Notes under the pieces: generated by a model
Databases searched by the model: none
Told to the model about the DNA's origin: nothing
What the model saw: the letters and a program-made list of their open reading frames with translations, nothing else
Source of the DNA: Aliarcobacter butzleri
GTDB lineage: Bacteria > Campylobacterota > Campylobacteria > Campylobacterales > Arcobacteraceae
DNA: 27,606 nt
Direction of reading: 5' to 3'
NCBI GenBank assembly: GCA_012522985.1
Contig: JAAYJJ010000009.1
Span: 1 to 27,606, forward strand
Translations under genes and position numbers: made by a program
Part shown: positions 1 through 7,871 of the stretch, in pieces
Layout: each line of letters opens with the position of its first letter
Position numbering within the stretch: position 1 is the stretch's first letter

Positions 1-351
1 ATCTTTATACTCTACAACTATATGATTTGCTCTTTTTACATCTTCATAAAACCCTGGTACACTTAGACATCCTTCTGTAAAAACAACCTCACCATCTTTA
101 TGTGTTATAATAGGATTGATTGCTTCTATTAAGTCTTCTTGTTTTTGTTCATCGTTTTCATCAGGTAAAGATATAAGTAAGATGTTTTTTGGTACAGCTA
201 TTTGTATAGCTGCTAAACCTACACCATTACTTGCTATCATAGTATCCCACATATCATCAAGAAGTGTATGAAGCTCCCCATCAAAGAGTTCTACATCAGT
301 AGAAACTGCTCTTAAAAGTTTATTTGGATATGTAATTATTTCTCTAATCAT
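1..351 (-). CDS. def: Peptide deformylase, partial (C-terminus beyond left edge)
   Basis: Removes the N-formyl group from nascent proteins in the cytoplasm, using a metal held by one Cys and two His. The 117 visible codons run from an ATG at 349-351 to the window edge with no stop. Two of the three family motifs are present: GVGLAAIQ (residues 43-50) and EGCLSVPG (93-100), with metal ligand Cys95. The third motif, HExxH, should lie just outside the window. The start codon overlaps the clpP stop as ATGA, so the two are translationally coupled. With tig and clpP this makes a three-gene operon in which every product acts on new or misfolded chains. Identity is near certain; only completeness is unknown. 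Confidence 0.95.
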   Translation of the reverse strand, partial: MIREIITYPNKLLRAVSTDVELFDGELHTLLDDMWDTMIASNGVGLAAIQIAVPKNILLISLPDENDEQKQEDLIEAINPIITHKDGEVVFTEGCLSVPGFYEDVKRANHIVVEYKD

Positions 352-932
352 TGATGACTCGTTATAACCTCATCTACCAAACCGTAGTTTTTTGCTTCAC
401 TAGCACTCATAAAAAAGTCTCTATCTGTATCTTTTTCTATCACCTCTAAGGCTTGTCCTGTTTGAGATGATAGCATTTGATTTAACATATTTTTAAGTCT
501 TTGTATCTCTTGAGCTTGGATTTGTATATCAGTAGCTTGTCCTCTAGCTCCACCTAGTGGTTGATGTATCATTATTCTACTATTTGGTAAAGAGTATCTT
601 TTGCCTTTTGCTCCACTACTAAGCAAAAAAGCTCCCATTGAAGCAGCTTGTCCTATACAAATAGTACAAACATCTGGTTTGATATAGTTCATAGTATCAT
701 AAATACTCAATCCACTAGTTATTACTCCCCCTGGAGAGTTGATATAAAAGTAGATATCCTTTTCTGGATCTTCAGCTTCCAAAAATAGTAATTGTGCTAC
801 TATACTTGAAGCAACAGCGTCGTTTACTTCACCGCTTAGCATTACAATTCTATCTTTTAAAAGCCTAGAATATATATCATAGCTTCTTTCGCCTCTTCCT
901 GTTTTTTCTACAACATAAGGAATATAACTCAA
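348..932 (-). CDS. clpP: ATP-dependent Clp protease proteolytic subunit
   Basis: Serine peptidase that forms the double heptameric ring of ClpXP/ClpAP in the cytoplasm. At 194 residues it has the usual length. The catalytic triad can be read as Ser98 (in GQAASMGA), His123 (in MIHQPLGG) and Asp172 (in DTDRDFFM), at the expected spacing. The start appears to be TTG at 930-932, with AAGGA a few bases upstream and no in-frame ATG nearby. It lies 22 bases downstream of tig and overlaps def by four bases. No clpX is visible in the window, but the SspB-like gene at 13673-14107 may encode an adaptor for this protease. Confidence 0.97.
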   Translation of the reverse strand: MSYIPYVVEKTGRGERSYDIYSRLLKDRIVMLSGEVNDAVASSIVAQLLFLEAEDPEKDIYFYINSPGGVITSGLSIYDTMNYIKPDVCTICIGQAASMGAFLLSSGAKGKRYSLPNSRIMIHQPLGGARGQATDIQIQAQEIQRLKNMLNQMLSSQTGQALEVIEKDTDRDFFMSASEAKNYGLVDEVITSHQ

Positions 933-954
933 TCTCTATCCTTTTAATTTATAA

Positions 955-2256
955 TTATTTTTCTATTTTACTATCAAGTAGTTTTGTTATTACCTTATCT
1001 TCAATCATTGACATTTTTATAGCTGGTAAATACCCACTTTGACTATAGTATTTAACAAAATCTTGTGGATTTTGTCCCATCATAATAGCTTCATAATAAA
1101 GTGTTTGTTGAATCTCTTGATCACTAACATCAACATTTTCTGCTTTTGCTAAAGCATCTATTATAAATGTAGCTTTTACACTATTTTGTGCATCTGGAGT
1201 TACTTTTGCTCTAAGTGCTTCTATCTCTTCTTTGTTATCTCTTAGTTTATTTAAAGCCTCTTCATCTAAAGATCTAGCTTCGTTGTTTAGTGCTACGTTG
1301 ATCTCTTGTTCTACTACGTTCATAGGTAGATCAAAATTAATAGAAGATATTAGAGCATCAAGATATGCAGGTTTTAACTCTTCATTATATAGTTTACTTA
1401 GTTTTTCTGATTTTAGTTGATCTTTTACTTTCTCTTTTAGAGCTTCTAGAGTTATCTCTTTATCATTTGGCATTACTTTTTTAGCTAACTCATCGTTTAA
1501 CTCTATTTCACCTCTTTGTTGGATCTCGTGTAGAGTTACTTTAAATGTAGCCTCTTTTCCAGCTAGGTTTTTTGCTTGGTACTCTTGTGGAAATGTTACA
1601 ACTATATCTTTTGTTTCATCATATTTCATACCAATCATTTGATCTTCAAAACCAGGGATAAAGCTACCACTTCCAATTTCTAGTGTATATTGCTCTGCTT
1701 TACCACCTTCAAAAGCCTCTCCATCAACAAAACCTTCAAAATCAATAACAGCATAATCTCCACTTTTTAAAGCTCTTTTTCTAGCAATCTTTTCTAAAGG
1801 TGCAGATTTTGATGCCATAAGCATAACTCTATCTTCTACCTCTTTATCACTTACATCTGCCTCTTTTACTTCTGGAAGTAGTGCTTTATAATCACCTAAA
1901 TCAATATTTGGTTTAATAGAAAATCTAACCTCAACATCTATTTTACCATCTTCTTTTTTCTCATATTTTGTAACAATAGGCTCACCTATTACATCTTGAG
2001 GATCTATACTTAGATCTTTAATAGAATCAGCAAAAAGTACTCTTAAAGCCTCTGCTTGTGCATCTTGCTCTAGTCTTTCTCCATGGATTTGTTTCACTAC
2101 AGATACAGGTACTTTACCTTTTCTAAAACCTGAAATATTTGCAGACTTTGAAAGTTGTTTTGCCACCTTATCTAGGTTTTTATCCAAAGTCTCTTTAGTA
2201 ATTGTAGCTACTACATTTGCATTTGCACTATTTACTCTTGTTGCTTTAAACTCCAT
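955..2256 (-). CDS. tig: Trigger factor, ribosome-associated chaperone / prolyl isomerase
   Basis: Binds the ribosome exit tunnel and shields emerging chains. The predicted protein has 433 residues, normal for the family. The N-terminal ribosome-binding domain carries the signature GFRKGKVP (residues 43-50). An FKBP-type isomerase domain follows at about 155-245 (DFEGFVDGEAFEGG, then IPGFEDQMIGM), then the long helical chaperone domain. I chose the ATG at 2254-2256 because the protein then begins MEFKATRV, as trigger factors do, and because the in-frame TTG 15 bases upstream is part of the ribosome binding sequence TTGGAG. An extended -10 element lies just upstream. It is the first gene of tig-clpP-def. 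Confidence 0.96.
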   Translation of the reverse strand: MEFKATRVNSANANVVATITKETLDKNLDKVAKQLSKSANISGFRKGKVPVSVVKQIHGERLEQDAQAEALRVLFADSIKDLSIDPQDVIGEPIVTKYEKKEDGKIDVEVRFSIKPNIDLGDYKALLPEVKEADVSDKEVEDRVMLMASKSAPLEKIARKRALKSGDYAVIDFEGFVDGEAFEGGKAEQYTLEIGSGSFIPGFEDQMIGMKYDETKDIVVTFPQEYQAKNLAGKEATFKVTLHEIQQRGEIELNDELAKKVMPNDKEITLEALKEKVKDQLKSEKLSKLYNEELKPAYLDALISSINFDLPMNVVEQEINVALNNEARSLDEEALNKLRDNKEEIEALRAKVTPDAQNSVKATFIIDALAKAENVDVSDQEIQQTLYYEAIMMGQNPQDFVKYYSQSGYLPAIKMSMIEDKVITKLLDSKIEK

Positions 2257-2288
2257 AAAAAATATCTCCAATAAATTAAATTTTCATT

Positions 2289-2297
2289 ATTCTAGCA
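2289..2297 (-). promoter_or_regulatory. Probable extended -10 promoter of tig-clpP-def
   Basis: Read on the minus strand this is TGCTAGAAT, an extended -10 (TGn plus TAGAAT, hexamer at 2289-2294). It lies about 33 bases before the tig ATG, in the only sizeable gap (66 bases) between znuA and tig. No convincing -35 is visible, which is common for housekeeping promoters in Campylobacterota. Supported by motif and position only. Confidence 0.45.
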
Positions 2298-2322
2298 AAA
2301 ACTTTCTTAAAAAGCCCAATTA

Positions 2323-3204
2323 TCATTTGGCTATAGATTTAGCTAGATTTATTAAGTTTTCATCCCATTTTGGATTGAGAGGACTTACTTTGATTACATC
2401 TATTTTTAGCTCTTTTGCTATTATATTTGCACTTTTATCTGAAAACTCTGGTTGTGTAAAAATAGCTCTTATATTTTGCTCTTTTGCTTCATCAATAAGT
2501 TTAGCTAAAGATGATGGTTTAGGTTCTTTACCCTCTACTTCTACAGCTATTTGTACAAGTCCATACTCCTTTGCAAAATATCCAAATGCAGGATGAAATA
2601 CCATAAATTTACTATTTTTTGGAGTATTTTGTAAAATAACTCTTATCTCTTTATCTACAGAGATTACTTTTTGAATAAATACCTCATAATTTGCTTGATA
2701 TTTAGCTTGATTTATTTGATCAGCTTCAATCAAAGCATCAACTATATTTTTTGCTATTTGTTTAATATTTTCTAAGCTTGTCCAAATATGTGGATCTTTT
2801 CCATCTTCATCTTCGTCATCATGATCATGATGATGATCTTTATGCTCTTCGTCGTGATGATGATGTTCAAGCATATCTATTTTTTCTATACCTTTTGTAG
2901 TATCTATAATTTTAAGATTTTTATTTTGGTTTTTAAATTTATTTAACCAAACATTTTCAAACTCAACACCCATAGCAAAATAGATCTCTGCACTATTTAA
3001 CTCTTTCATTTGTGAAGGTTTTGGCTCATATGAATGAGGTGAACTCCCAGGTAGCACCATAACACTCACATTTACCAAATCACCACCTATAGCCTCTACA
3101 AAGCTTTTTTGTGGGACAATACTTACTATTGTATTTACTTTTGCTTGTAAGGATGTAGCAAATAATACAAATCCAAAAACTGCTATTTTAATAAAATTCT
3201 TCAT
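2323..3204 (-). CDS. znuA: ZnuA-like periplasmic zinc/metal-binding lipoprotein-type ABC substrate receptor
   Basis: Cluster A-I solute-binding protein that captures Zn (or Mn) in the periplasm for an ABC importer. The chosen ATG at 3202-3204 has AGGAG upstream and gives 293 residues with a clear signal peptide (about 1-21, ending SLQAK). An ORF reaching back to 3288 would overlap the upstream gene. Metal ligands are recognisable as His57 (GSSPHSYEP), His139 (DPHIW) and His204 (VFHPAFGYF). A His/Asp/Glu-rich loop at about 114-134 is the classic mark of zinc-type members. It lies seven bases after the LOG gene. No cognate permease or ATPase gene is present, so the importer must be encoded elsewhere. 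There is no lipobox. Zinc rather than manganese is inferred from the loop. Confidence 0.88.
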   Translation of the reverse strand: MKNFIKIAVFGFVLFATSLQAKVNTIVSIVPQKSFVEAIGGDLVNVSVMVLPGSSPHSYEPKPSQMKELNSAEIYFAMGVEFENVWLNKFKNQNKNLKIIDTTKGIEKIDMLEHHHHDEEHKDHHHDHDDEDEDGKDPHIWTSLENIKQIAKNIVDALIEADQINQAKYQANYEVFIQKVISVDKEIRVILQNTPKNSKFMVFHPAFGYFAKEYGLVQIAVEVEGKEPKPSSLAKLIDEAKEQNIRAIFTQPEFSDKSANIIAKELKIDVIKVSPLNPKWDENLINLAKSIAK

Positions 3205-3211
3205 ATATCTC

Positions 3212-3913
3212 CTATATACCGCACAATGAGCCATCACTAGAAATACAAAACCCTTTTTTGATATACTCAACTGCTTCATCAATATCATCTGTTATTAAAT
3301 AAAGATCTAAATCTGTTTCTGCTATATATTTATGTTTAATCAAAACTTTAAAAAACTCTTCTAGTGGTTCAAAAAACTCTTTTCCAAATAAAACTATAGG
3401 AAATCTTCCTATTTTTTTGGTTTGAACCAATACTAAAGCCTCAAAAAGTTCATCTAATGTACCAAAACCACCTGGCATTACTATAAATGCAACAGAGTAT
3501 TTTAAAAAACATACTTTTCTAGTAAAAAAGTATTTAAACTCTATTGGAATATTTACATAAGGATTTACCTTTTGTTCATGAGGAAGCTCTATATTTAAAC
3601 CAACTGAAACTTCAGCTCCTTTGTTTCCAGCTTCCATAATACCACCACCACCACCTGTGATAATAGAGTAGCCTTGACTTGATAGTTTAGCTGATAACTC
3701 AACTGTTTTTTTGTAATAGTAGTCATTTGTAGGAGTTCTTGCACTTCCAAAGATAGAAATTGCTGGTGGAAGATCATTTAACTCTTCAAAGGCATCTGTA
3801 AAATCTGCTAATATTTTGAACATTCTCCATACATCTCTATCTGTTGCTTTATTGCTTAAAAATTCATCCTGCAAACTTAATGTTTTATTTATAACAAAAT
3901 TGGTTTTTGTCAT
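3212..3913 (-). CDS. LOG-family nucleotide 5'-monophosphate phosphoribohydrolase (TIGR00730-type)
   Basis: A 233-residue Rossmann-like protein of the LOG / 'lysine decarboxylase-like' family. Characterised members cleave the N-glycosidic bond of nucleoside 5'-monophosphates; bacterial proteins are often mislabelled lysine decarboxylases. The signature PGGFGTLDE (147-155) is intact, as are the phosphate-binding TGGGGGIME (86-94) and the TRK at 131-133. An N-terminal extension of about 45 residues precedes the core. The ATG follows GGAA at good spacing. It sits 26 bases after the TauE/SafE gene and seven before znuA, so it is probably cotranscribed with the metal genes, although no functional link is evident. 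The natural substrate cannot be read from sequence. Confidence 0.85.
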   Translation of the reverse strand: MTKTNFVINKTLSLQDEFLSNKATDRDVWRMFKILADFTDAFEELNDLPPAISIFGSARTPTNDYYYKKTVELSAKLSSQGYSIITGGGGGIMEAGNKGAEVSVGLNIELPHEQKVNPYVNIPIEFKYFFTRKVCFLKYSVAFIVMPGGFGTLDELFEALVLVQTKKIGRFPIVLFGKEFFEPLEEFFKVLIKHKYIAETDLDLYLITDDIDEAVEYIKKGFCISSDGSLCGI

Positions 3914-3939
3914 TTGTAAGTTCCTTTGTGTTTATATTT

Positions 3940-4653
3940 TCAATCTAAATGACACTGCAATACTGTTTTGTTTGGGTCTGTTAAGTACTCATATCCACTA
4001 TATAATGTATATATTCCAAACAATATAACTGCGATGCTTGCGAATTTTATCATAATATTTCTAAAACTTGATTGTTTAAATAAACCTACAAAAAAACCTA
4101 AAGAAAAAAGTGCTGGTATTGTACTAATACCAAAAACAAACATTACAACCCCACCCCAAAAGGCACTAGCTGTACTAGCAGCGGTTATAGCAAAAAAGTA
4201 AACAAAACCACAAGGCAAAAGACCATTTAGCATACCAAGTAAAAAGAAACTAAATAAAGTATCATTGTGAAGTAAGCTTCTAAAACTTTTTTGGTACCAT
4301 GAGCTTTTTGAAACATTGTGTTCTATCAGTGTAAGAAATCTAATCTTTCCTATAAGAGAGAGTCCAGCTAAAATCATAAATAATCCAGCAACAAAGAGTA
4401 ATATTCCATTGGTAGTATTTGAAAATGCTATAGCCCCACCTAAAAAACCAAATAAAACCCCTAGTAGTGTATATGTAAGAACTCTACCAAAAGAGTAGGT
4501 AAGATGAGCCAAAACTTGTCTAGTTTTACTCCAAGTATTGCCTATTTTTGCGCTTGAATATGCCATAACAATACCACCACACATCCCTATACAATGCCCA
4601 AAAGAACCAAGAAATGCTATAGTAATAATAGATATAAGACTAACTGTTTGCAT
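3940..4653 (-). CDS. TauE/SafE-annotated (DsbD_2-like) membrane protein, probable copper or thiol transfer
   Basis: A 237-residue integral membrane protein with about six hydrophobic segments. It carries the two Cys motifs of the DsbD/CcdA-like superfamily: GHCIGMCGG in the first segment (Cys21, Cys25) and NGLLPCGF (Cys148). It ends in a short tail with Cys234-His235. Databases often name such proteins 'sulfite exporter TauE/SafE', but from memory this subfamily often sits near cbb3 oxidase assembly genes. Its start overlaps the stop of the NosL-like gene (TAATG), so the two are coupled. Together with the next two genes this suggests copper or thiol delivery to a periplasmic copper enzyme. 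The substrate is inferred; a sulfite or sulfur-compound exporter is the alternative. Confidence 0.75.
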   Translation of the reverse strand: MQTVSLISIITIAFLGSFGHCIGMCGGIVMAYSSAKIGNTWSKTRQVLAHLTYSFGRVLTYTLLGVLFGFLGGAIAFSNTTNGILLFVAGLFMILAGLSLIGKIRFLTLIEHNVSKSSWYQKSFRSLLHNDTLFSFFLLGMLNGLLPCGFVYFFAITAASTASAFWGGVVMFVFGISTIPALFSLGFFVGLFKQSSFRNIMIKFASIAVILFGIYTLYSGYEYLTDPNKTVLQCHLD

Positions 4654-5168
4654 TAATATTTACTTGATTCTTTTAAAAATTTAACATAAGCAGGATTTGC
4701 CATATTTTCACCTCGTAATGTTCTTTCTGTCATAGTGTCAAAGTCAATAAAACCCTTTTGTTTTTCATAATATGCTCCAAAACCATAATTCATAGGAGTA
4801 ATCTCATCTACACTATAAAAAGCATTTTGAGCCTTAACCCAATCTTTTTTGTCTATAGCCCAAACCCAGATAACCGCCTCTTTACAAAAAGGTTTTTCGC
4901 ATAACCAATTTATCATACTTCCATGATCATGAAAAAACCAAGTTTTCCCCTCAGGAGAGATCACTTGAGATGCATATGTAGTATCTTCTATATCCATACC
5001 ACAATCACTATCTTGATAGATTGCACCCACCATTTCAATAGGAGTTTTTGATAAATTACCCTCTACAACAACTACTGTTTTTTCATTACCGTGGCTTATT
5101 ACTATAATAAGCCCGATAACAAAGAAAAAAACAGCTACAAATAAAACTTTTAATAAAATATCTTTCAT
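4653..5168 (-). CDS. Membrane-anchored NosL-like protein
   Basis: A 171-residue protein with one N-terminal membrane segment (about 5-26) and a periplasmic domain resembling NosL, the Cu(I)-binding accessory factor of nitrous oxide reductase. The family CGM motif is present (Cys56-Gly-Met58), followed by a stretch that fits the NosL core (WFFHDHGSMINWL at 77-89) and the closing YGFGAYYE region. Extra possible ligands are His80, His82, Cys90 and Cys95. I prefer the ATG at 5166-5168; an in-frame TTG lies 18 bases upstream. A TATAAT at 5201-5206 on the minus strand may give it its own promoter. Similarity to NosL is moderate, and the domain differs from the standard one in its HDH and two extra Cys. 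Confidence 0.65.
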   Translation of the reverse strand: MKDILLKVLFVAVFFFVIGLIIVISHGNEKTVVVVEGNLSKTPIEMVGAIYQDSDCGMDIEDTTYASQVISPEGKTWFFHDHGSMINWLCEKPFCKEAVIWVWAIDKKDWVKAQNAFYSVDEITPMNYGFGAYYEKQKGFIDFDTMTERTLRGENMANPAYVKFLKESSKY

Positions 5169-5200
5169 TTTATAAAAACACCCCAATTTATAAAAAAGAT

Positions 5201-5206
5201 ATTATA
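5201..5206 (-). promoter_or_regulatory. Possible internal -10 for the NosL-like gene
   Basis: TATAAT on the minus strand, immediately before the stop region of the upstream NosL fusion gene and about 33 bases before the NosL-like ATG. It would allow the anchored NosL-like protein and downstream genes to be expressed apart from the fusion protein. AT-rich sequence makes chance matches common. Confidence 0.25.
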
Positions 5207-5208
5207 CA

Positions 5209-6588
5209 CTATTTATCTAAACCAAAAACTAAATCTTTTGTAACTTCATTAAATTTTAATATATTTTTGCCACTATAATGTTTACTAAAGTTTTGTGCAT
5301 CTTCTTTTGTTTTAAAAGGAACAAGTTCTCTCCCCATAGGTCCATATACTGTTGAGCCTACTACAAAAAATGCATCTTTTGCATTGATTTTATCAAGTGT
5401 ATAATAATCAGTAACTTCAATAGCTACAAAATCATCCATACTATAATCATGTGCATACGCTGATGATTGGAATATAAATTTAAACATATCTTTTACACCA
5501 TCATAAAAAAACTCTTTACCATCTTTTTGTGTTGTTTTTGCAGCCCATTTTGGATATTTGGATACAAACATACCACATACTGGACATTTTGCATGATCAG
5601 GAACTACAATAGGATCTGTTTTATGCATTTGATGCCCACTTCTTATATGATTGACATAAGCAATCAATGCCAATCTATCATCATCTTTTAGTTTAGGACA
5701 ACTACTATCTACAATTTTTCTTACTTCATCAAAAGAGTTTAAATTCTCTATTTTCAACTCTTTACATACTCTACTATGTATATTTTCTCCTCTTTTTAGG
5801 AAGTTTTTATCTTGTTTTGTTTTGATAGAGATATTTATCTCATCATTTTGTCCATAGTTTTTTTCAAAGTTATTTAGTTTTATATCCCAAACATAAAGTG
5901 CCAAAGCTTGAAGTTGTCCATCATTTAAATCTTCTTTGCAAACTTTTTCTTTTGCTATCAAAGCTTTTAGTTCACCTATACCATGAGCATGTAAAGAATC
6001 TAGCTTTTTAGTATCACACATTGTTTGATATATTTTTTCACCATTTTTATACATACCTGAGCTTCTTTTATTTTGAATCATAGCTATATCTTTTGCAAAA
6101 TCTTCCAAAGAGATAGCATATGCCTCATCAAAACTCTTCATTTCACCACCATTTGTATTTAAAAATGCCAAAGCGTCATCTATGTTTTCAAAAGCATATT
6201 GACTCATCATACTCATAGTACCTGGTTTTTGACTACCTACTACATAGTAAGCTTTTTTTGCATCTATCATCTTTAGTGAGTTAGTATCAACTACTAAGAT
6301 TTCATCTATAGTATCTTTTTTATTCTTTAAAACACCAAGTTCCATCTCTTCTACTAGACAATGAATACTACAATATTGTCTATGTGAACCATCTTTAAGT
6401 TTAACCGCATGTCCTGTTTTATAAAATTTTGGTAAATTCATCCCACAATTTGGGCAATAAAGCTTACTATCCCCACTTTGTAATAGTGTAGCTTCATTAG
6501 GCTCTACACTTTGAAACATCTTGTCCATATTTGCATAAGCAAAAGTAGTAATAGTCATAAATAGAGCTATTATTAGTTTTCTAGCCAT
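5209..6588 (-). CDS. Periplasmic double-NosL protein with two heme-less cytochrome-c-like repeats
   Basis: A 459-residue exported protein with a signal peptide at about 1-19 (ends AYA). NosL-type domain 1 spans about 43-165, with CPNCGM (45-50) and a second pair QYCSIHC (71-77). NosL-type domain 2 spans about 333-452, with CPVCGM (335-340) and FFYDGVKDMFKF. Standalone NosL binds Cu(I) and supports assembly of the copper centres of N2O reductase. Between them lie two repeats (about 183-236 and 267-315) that start GEKIYQTMC / GENIHSRVC and end LYVWDI / AYVNHI, like cytochrome c helices. Neither contains CxxCH; each has two Cys (191/217 and 275/297). It leads the metal block with AAGGAGAT before its ATG. 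A role in periplasmic copper handling is likely; no nosZ is in the window. Confidence 0.75.
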   Translation of the reverse strand: MARKLIIALFMTITTFAYANMDKMFQSVEPNEATLLQSGDSKLYCPNCGMNLPKFYKTGHAVKLKDGSHRQYCSIHCLVEEMELGVLKNKKDTIDEILVVDTNSLKMIDAKKAYYVVGSQKPGTMSMMSQYAFENIDDALAFLNTNGGEMKSFDEAYAISLEDFAKDIAMIQNKRSSGMYKNGEKIYQTMCDTKKLDSLHAHGIGELKALIAKEKVCKEDLNDGQLQALALYVWDIKLNNFEKNYGQNDEINISIKTKQDKNFLKRGENIHSRVCKELKIENLNSFDEVRKIVDSSCPKLKDDDRLALIAYVNHIRSGHQMHKTDPIVVPDHAKCPVCGMFVSKYPKWAAKTTQKDGKEFFYDGVKDMFKFIFQSSAYAHDYSMDDFVAIEVTDYYTLDKINAKDAFFVVGSTVYGPMGRELVPFKTKEDAQNFSKHYSGKNILKFNEVTKDLVFGLDK

Positions 6589-6618
6589 CTTTTATCTCCT
6601 TGTTTTTATATCAAGTCA

Positions 6619-6624
6619 ATTATA
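6619..6624 (-). promoter_or_regulatory. Probable -10 of the NosL/metal-handling block
   Basis: TATAAT on the minus strand in the 74-base gap between the Lol permease gene and the double-NosL gene, about 30 bases before the start codon. It would begin transcription of the NosL-TauE-LOG-ZnuA run separately from secA-lolC. There is no clear -35. Confidence 0.4.
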
Positions 6625-6662
6625 TAGAGTTTGTGTTAAGTATCTGTTAAATTGGGAGTATT

Positions 6663-7868
6663 TTACTCATTTCTAAGTACATCAAGAACATCTATTTGAG
6701 TAGCTTTATGTGCAGGATAAATAGAGGCTAAAAAGACTATTACAATAGATCCAAAAAGTATCATAAAAAAATCACTTATAGCTAGTTCTAAAGGGAGTTT
6801 AGAAGTACCATATACATCAGCAGGTAAAGATATAATATCAAATTTATCTAAAATAAACATACCTCCAAATCCTAAAACAATACCCAAAACAATACCACCA
6901 ATACCTATAATCATACCTAGTTTTAAAAATATAGATCTTATCTCTTTTTGGGTAACTCCCATACTAAGCATCAAAGCTATCTCTTTTCTTCTACTCATAA
7001 CAGTCATTAAAAGAGAGCTTATTATATTGAGTGAGGCTATTAGTATAATAAGCATTAAAACTATAAATAAAGCTCTTTTTTCTAGCTCCATTGCAGCAAA
7101 AAAGTTGCCATTTTGTTGCCACCAACCTATAACACCTACATCAAAAGGTAGGATACTTTTTAGTTTTTCTATATCATTAAAGGGATCTTTTGAGTATATA
7201 TGAATACCATCATAAATATTTGGATTTTTATCCAAAATAGAAGCAAGAGCTTCTATAGATGTATAGATATAGGCATTATCATAAGCATTAAGTCCAGATT
7301 TGAAACTACTAACTATATCAAATCTTTTCATTTTTGGCATCATTGAAAATCCATTTGGAGAGATATTTGTAAAGTATAGAGTAACTTTACTCTCTCCATC
7401 ATAAGAAAAAAGATTTTGTTTAATACCATTGCCTACTATTAGATCAAACTTTTTAAGCTCTTTATTTTTTATTGCCTCTTTATAGATAGAGTTTACTAAA
7501 GACTCTTTTTGGCTATCAACTCCAAAAACAACACCCCCAGCCATTTTGCGGTTGTGTTCGGCTATGGCTTGTGTTGAGATATATGGTGAAAAAATAAACT
7601 CTGGAAACTCTTTTTCAAGTACAACAAGAAGCTCTTTATTTACACTATCATCTATTTTGGGATAGATACTAAGAGGATAGTTCATAGTAAATAGTTTTCG
7701 CTCAAACTCCTTTTGGGTACCATTCATAATAGCCATAGTTAAAATAAGTACCATTATACCAACACTTACACCAATAAAAGCCAAAATCCCACTTATACTT
7801 ATAAATGGGTTTGTCTTATCAAATCTTAGATATTTGAATATTATATAGTTTATAAACTTTTTATTCAT
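6663..7868 (-). CDS. LolC/LolE-family lipoprotein-releasing ABC permease
   Basis: Inner-membrane component that extracts mature lipoproteins and passes them to LolA. The 401 residues show the standard topology: one membrane segment near the N-terminus (about 22-48), a large periplasmic domain (about 50-260), then three membrane segments at about 265-290, 310-340 and 365-390, ending in the cytoplasmic motif YPAHKATQIDVLDVLRNE typical of MacB/FtsX-type permeases. It starts three bases after the secA stop, so it is coupled to secA. Campylobacterota usually have a single such permease, probably acting as a homodimer with an ATPase encoded elsewhere. The LolD ATPase gene is not in the window. Whether to call it LolC, LolE or LolF cannot be settled here. 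Confidence 0.88.
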   Translation of the reverse strand: MNKKFINYIIFKYLRFDKTNPFISISGILAFIGVSVGIMVLILTMAIMNGTQKEFERKLFTMNYPLSIYPKIDDSVNKELLVVLEKEFPEFIFSPYISTQAIAEHNRKMAGGVVFGVDSQKESLVNSIYKEAIKNKELKKFDLIVGNGIKQNLFSYDGESKVTLYFTNISPNGFSMMPKMKRFDIVSSFKSGLNAYDNAYIYTSIEALASILDKNPNIYDGIHIYSKDPFNDIEKLKSILPFDVGVIGWWQQNGNFFAAMELEKRALFIVLMLIILIASLNIISSLLMTVMSRRKEIALMLSMGVTQKEIRSIFLKLGMIIGIGGIVLGIVLGFGGMFILDKFDIISLPADVYGTSKLPLELAISDFFMILFGSIVIVFLASIYPAHKATQIDVLDVLRNE

Positions 7869-7871
7869 CTG

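Noticed and set aside
955..2271. Longer trigger factor starting at TTG 2271
   Set aside because: The TTG overlaps the GGAG ribosome site used by the ATG at 2256, and the family begins MEFK.
2805..2870. Short repeats of a GAT/CAT type that look like a microsatellite
   Set aside because: They are explained by codons for the His/Asp/Glu-rich metal loop of the ZnuA-like protein.
2323..3288. Longer ZnuA starting near 3288
   Set aside because: The extra 28 residues are read from the end of the upstream gene and would bury the signal peptide; the ATG at 3204 has a good ribosome site.
5209..6588. Calling the fusion protein a c-type cytochrome
   Set aside because: Neither central repeat contains CxxCH, so covalent heme is not supported.
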